DNA of 64,000 bases. It comes from an uncultured Porphyromonadaceae bacterium. Lineage in GTDB: Bacteria > Bacteroidota > Bacteroidia > Bacteroidales > Muribaculaceae. The notes beneath the pieces were generated by a model. The model was not told where the DNA came from. It saw only the letters and a program-made list of their open reading frames with translations, and ran no database searches. Both the position numbers and the translations under genes were made by a program. The DNA lies in contig CAMWNI010000003.1 of NCBI GenBank assembly GCA_947175545.1, forward strand, positions 1 to 64,000, written 5' to 3'. Shown here piece by piece: positions 60,854 to 64,000 of this stretch; positions within the stretch are counted from its first letter, which is position 1, and every line of letters starts with the position of its first letter.

Positions 60854-62161
60854 ATGATGAAAATGAAATATATATATAAGGTTGCATTGCTGCTTCCCGC
60901 GCTTGTCGGTCTTTCGGCATGCAATGAGGAAATGGAACTTTCCGGTGCGAAACAGGGCGGACTGAACCTGTCGTCTCTTGGCGTGGAAGTCAGCAATATC
61001 GAAAAAGTTGTAAATTCGCGCGCAGTTACAGACGTTTCCGCCTATAAGGTCGATGTATATCGCGTCGGCGAGGTATCGCCGGTCGAATCTTACGTCTACG
61101 GCTCTATGCCCGGCATCGTCACTCTGGCCCCCGGCGACTATTATGTCAACGTGCGCTCTCACGAAATTCAAAAGGCAGAGTGGGACCGACCCTATTTTGA
61201 AGGCACTTCCGAGCAGTTTACCATTGCGGCCGACAAGATTACCGAGGTCGGCGCTGTGAAATGTACTTTCTCATCTCTGAAGGTCAGCGTATACTTTGGC
61301 GAAAAACTCCGTGCGAAAATGGGCAATGACGTCAGCGTGACGGTTGTTGCCAACGATGAAGGAAAGCTCACTTACACCCCCGATGACTCTCGCGCCGGTT
61401 ATTTCGCGACAATTGAAGGATCAACGACCCTTGTCGCAACCTTCACCGGCACCGTCAACGGTCACTTTGAGAATTTCTCCCGCACCTACACGGATGTGGC
61501 CGCCGGTCAGCACCGCAAGATTACGTTCGAGGTCGGCGCCGAAGTGCCTGTTCCTGACGCACCCTCCGGCAGCATTAACCCTGGAGACGGCATAAAAGTT
61601 GACATTTCATACGTTGATGAAGATCTGAATGCCGAGGTTGATCCCGGCAATGAAGAGGTCATTGACCCGGGTGAGACTCCCGGCAAGCTCCCTGACCTGC
61701 CCGGCGAAGGTGACGATCCAATCGTGACGCCTCCCGGACCGGATAATCCCGAAGAGCCTGCGTTTGACTTCGCCGGTTCTACCCTGGAGGACGGAAAAAC
61801 CTACATGAACACCGACTTTGACGAAGCCAAGCCCGCCAAGGTGATTATCAATTGTCCCGAAGGTATCGCTAAGGCCGATGTTATTATTGACTCAGACTTC
61901 CTGACGGCTGAAGAGCTTGAAGGCGTAGGTCTTGCCAAGACGTTTGACCTTTGCGATCCTAAAGATCTGCGTGACGGTCTCGAAGGCCTGGGATTCCCCT
62001 GTGGCGAAAATATCGTTAACAAGTCCACGGCCGAGGTCAACGTAACCGACTTCATGCCGCTGCTTGGAGCCGGAGCAGGTTCGACGTCTAAATTTACCTT
62101 CACTATCACTGATAACAAGGGTAACGTCAAGGTAACCACTTTTACTATCAAAGTCGCATAA
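60854..62161 (+). CDS. DUF4493 lipoprotein with acidic Pro-rich linker
   Basis: A 435-aa lipoprotein (lipobox VGLSAC, then NEEM). The N-terminal DUF4493 domain covers about 20-235 (VNSRAVTDVSAYKVDVYRVG, FEGTSEQFTIAADKITEVGA). A Pro/Glu/Asp/Gly-rich linker (~240-300; DPGNEEVIDPGETPGKLPDL) leads to an Ig-like C-terminal domain ending TKFTFTITDNKG-type strands. It starts 4 bp after the preceding stop, so it is in one operon. ATG 60854 is used; ATGs at 60857 and 60863 are possible. Confidence 0.8.
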   Translation: MMKMKYIYKVALLLPALVGLSACNEEMELSGAKQGGLNLSSLGVEVSNIEKVVNSRAVTDVSAYKVDVYRVGEVSPVESYVYGSMPGIVTLAPGDYYVNVRSHEIQKAEWDRPYFEGTSEQFTIAADKITEVGAVKCTFSSLKVSVYFGEKLRAKMGNDVSVTVVANDEGKLTYTPDDSRAGYFATIEGSTTLVATFTGTVNGHFENFSRTYTDVAAGQHRKITFEVGAEVPVPDAPSGSINPGDGIKVDISYVDEDLNAEVDPGNEEVIDPGETPGKLPDLPGEGDDPIVTPPGPDNPEEPAFDFAGSTLEDGKTYMNTDFDEAKPAKVIINCPEGIAKADVIIDSDFLTAEELEGVGLAKTFDLCDPKDLRDGLEGLGFPCGENIVNKSTAEVNVTDFMPLLGAGAGSTSKFTFTITDNKGNVKVTTFTIKVA

Positions 62162-62188
62162 ATCTTATCCTTTAATTATTGAATCGTT

Positions 62189-64000
62189 ATGAAAATCAGT
62201 AAGATTTATCCCATTTTTGGCGCTGCTGCAATGATTGCGGTGCTGGCAGGCTGCTCAGAGGAGCAGACCCTTCCCGTGGGCGAGGGTAAGATTTTTCTCT
62301 CGGCCCGCGTAAACTCCGATGTAGTCGTCGAATCGCGCGCTGAAGCCGAAGATGAACTTGCCGCCTCAACCCAGATTTGGATTAGCTCTTCCGAGGGCGT
62401 TGTACGCAAATATTCATCCATGAGTGAAGTGCCTGCATCGGGTGTGACGCTTCTGAGCGGACAGTACACGATTCAGGCCTGGGCCGGCAAGGCTGCCTAT
62501 GCCTCGTTCGACGACCGTTGGTTTGAAGGCTCCGAGTCCTTCGAAATTACGGCCGGTGACCGTAAGTCAATCGAAGTTACATGCAAAATTGCCAATGTCT
62601 GCGCATCTGTCAGCTATGACGAAGACCTTGCCGGACTGCTGACCGATGCCGTAATGACTGTCGGCCACCGTGGCGGAACTCTCGAATTTGAAGGCACCGA
62701 TGATGCTCGTCGCGGCTATTTCATGATGCCTGACGGCATTACCTCGCTTGACTGGACTCTGACTGCCACTGCCGACGGCAAGGCGTTTACAAAGACCGGC
62801 GTGATTGAAAACGTAGAACCGGCCCATGAATATCGTCTCAACATTGTTTCCAATGCGTCAAAGGAGGAAATCGGCGGCGCTTGGATTACCATTGAGGTTG
62901 ACGACACGATGATTGAAAGCGAGGACCAGGTGACAATCACAACCCCGCCCGCTATTACCGGCTACGGATTTGATATCAAAACGCCCGTAGCGGCCGAGAG
63001 TGGCTCTGTCGGACGAAAGAGTGTGTACGTCAGTGCATCCTCCAGGCTCACCGAAGTGCAGATCAGCGGCCTTCCCGGAATTGAGGCGTTCGACTTTGTC
63101 CGCGCCAATGCTCAGGTAATTGAAGATCTTGCTGCGAAGGGCATAATGGCTCAGGTTGAGAACTTTGACAACGGCGCTCAGATGATGAAGCTTATTTTTG
63201 AAGACACGTTCCTCAATGAGCTTCCCAATAGTGATGAACCTTATGAAATCTGCATCCGGGCCAAGGACCTTGGCAATAAGGTGACCTCGGCCGTCCTGAC
63301 CCTCAAGATCAGCGAGGCTCCCGTTATCACAACAGACGCTCCTGAGGCTGACAGTTATGACTCAGTGACCCTGCAGGGCCAGGTTGTAAAGGACGGACTG
63401 GAAAGCGTCGGTTTCCTATATCGTCTTAAGGGCGGCGACGCAGACTGGCAATATGTCGCCGGTCAGGCCGTATCTGGTGGTGGATTCGCTAAGGGCGATA
63501 TTTATCAGGCTGTAGTTTCTGCCGGCTCTTATGACGCTGAGGTCGAATACAAGGCCGTCTGCGGAACCGCTGCCGACCCGACTTCATTCCAGGCCGACGT
63601 GATGGCCGTTGCGACCAAACCGACTCCTCAGCTCCCTAACCGAGACATGGAGGAATGGTCAAATACCGGCACCAAGAATTGCATAATCCCCGTAGCAAAC
63701 GGTGGCGTTGCTTTCTGGGACTGCGGTAATCATGGAGCTATCACTATGGGCAAGAACGTGACCGAATCATCCTCAGAGAAGCGCCACAGCGGTTCGCTGT
63801 CAGCCAGACTGAAGTCTGATTTTGTCGGAGTTGGCGCATTGGGTAAGCTTGCTTCCGGCAACATCTGTGTCGGTGAATATCTGAAGACTGACGGCACTAA
63901 CGGCGTGTTCGGATTCGGCCGTCAGTTCAACTTTGACGGTCTGCGCCCGAAAGCGCTCCGCCTCTGGGTTCACTACACCCCCGTAGCGGTCTCTCATACA
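62189..64000 (+). CDS. DUF4493 lipoprotein, third paralogue (3' end outside window)
   Basis: An open frame from ATG 62189 runs without a stop to the window edge (604 codons). It starts MKISKIYPIFGAAAMIAVLA followed by GCSEEQ (lipobox VLAGC). The DUF4493 domain (~20-220) carries VVVESRAEAEDELAASTQIW and WFEGSESFEITAGDRKSIEV. Further sandwich domains follow, then a PCMD-like start NRDMEEWSNTGTKNC near residue 485, as in the first gene of the group. It lies 27 bp after the second paralogue. Confidence 0.82.
   Translation, partial: MKISKIYPIFGAAAMIAVLAGCSEEQTLPVGEGKIFLSARVNSDVVVESRAEAEDELAASTQIWISSSEGVVRKYSSMSEVPASGVTLLSGQYTIQAWAGKAAYASFDDRWFEGSESFEITAGDRKSIEVTCKIANVCASVSYDEDLAGLLTDAVMTVGHRGGTLEFEGTDDARRGYFMMPDGITSLDWTLTATADGKAFTKTGVIENVEPAHEYRLNIVSNASKEEIGGAWITIEVDDTMIESEDQVTITTPPAITGYGFDIKTPVAAESGSVGRKSVYVSASSRLTEVQISGLPGIEAFDFVRANAQVIEDLAAKGIMAQVENFDNGAQMMKLIFEDTFLNELPNSDEPYEICIRAKDLGNKVTSAVLTLKISEAPVITTDAPEADSYDSVTLQGQVVKDGLESVGFLYRLKGGDADWQYVAGQAVSGGGFAKGDIYQAVVSAGSYDAEVEYKAVCGTAADPTSFQADVMAVATKPTPQLPNRDMEEWSNTGTKNCIIPVANGGVAFWDCGNHGAITMGKNVTESSSEKRHSGSLSARLKSDFVGVGALGKLASGNICVGEYLKTDGTNGVFGFGRQFNFDGLRPKALRLWVHYTPVAVSHT

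Overview
The window looks like the chromosome of a gut Bacteroidales, probably Muribaculaceae or a close relative. The evidence is SusC/SusD pairs, DUF4493 lipoproteins, a BspA-type leucine-rich-repeat protein, reverse rubrerythrin, a two-subunit B12-dependent methylmalonyl-CoA mutase, and many promoters of the Bacteroidetes form TTTG-N19/20-TAnnTTTG. The family placement is inference from gene content; no 16S gene is present.

Layout. 1-838 (-): an unknown 89-aa gene translationally coupled (ATGA) to a BspA-like LRR protein cut by the window edge. 1055-6424: a 5.4-kb integrative element (tyrosine recombinase, excisionase-like HTH protein, phage/plasmid-type replication protein, four unknowns). 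It has inserted inside a structured-RNA gene whose two halves now flank it. 6671-10669 (-): methylmalonyl-CoA mutase operon. 10849-15041 (-): gamma carbonic anhydrase-like protein, Xaa-Pro aminopeptidase, MsbA-type ABC exporter. 15086-18610: uracil-DNA-glycosylase-family protein, then a convergent outer-membrane beta-barrel protein. 18684-21624 (-): tRNA-His, tgt, lptG-type permease and an IMPACT/YigZ protein. 21664-23298: an AT-rich acyltransferase gene bracketed by an exact 31-bp direct repeat. 23324-26941 (-): a tightly overlapped five-gene membrane operon (unknown membrane-anchored protein, YidD-like, SPFH-GYF, unknown membrane protein, zinc-ribbon/TPR), preceded by an intact copy of the structured RNA. 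27504-30878 (-): gpmI and dnaX. 31063-34841 (+): rplS, purE, ispG and an M16 peptidase.

34931-35033 holds a candidate 67-nt small RNA with its own promoter and terminator. 35044-51301 is a polysaccharide utilization locus, most simply read as beta-1,3-glucan (laminarin-like) use. It has a membrane-spanning propeller/Y_Y_Y/LuxR-HTH regulator, divergent susC and susD, two likely glycan-binding proteins, and GH16, GH3 and GH128 enzymes. Four of the exported proteins carry the same C-terminal tail, resembling a type IX secretion sorting signal. 51444-58290 holds an ABC-F ATPase, a nitroreductase, an AspT/YidE-type transporter, rubrerythrin, RidA and a YihY-family protein. 58492-64000 holds three consecutive DUF4493-type lipoproteins, the last cut by the window edge.

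The most promising undescribed item is the ~320-nt structured RNA family. Two copies lie here, with compensatory base pairs in nested stems and a TAnnTTTG promoter. One lies just upstream of the SPFH/YidD-like operon and one just upstream of the 89-aa/LRR pair. The second was split by the integrative element.
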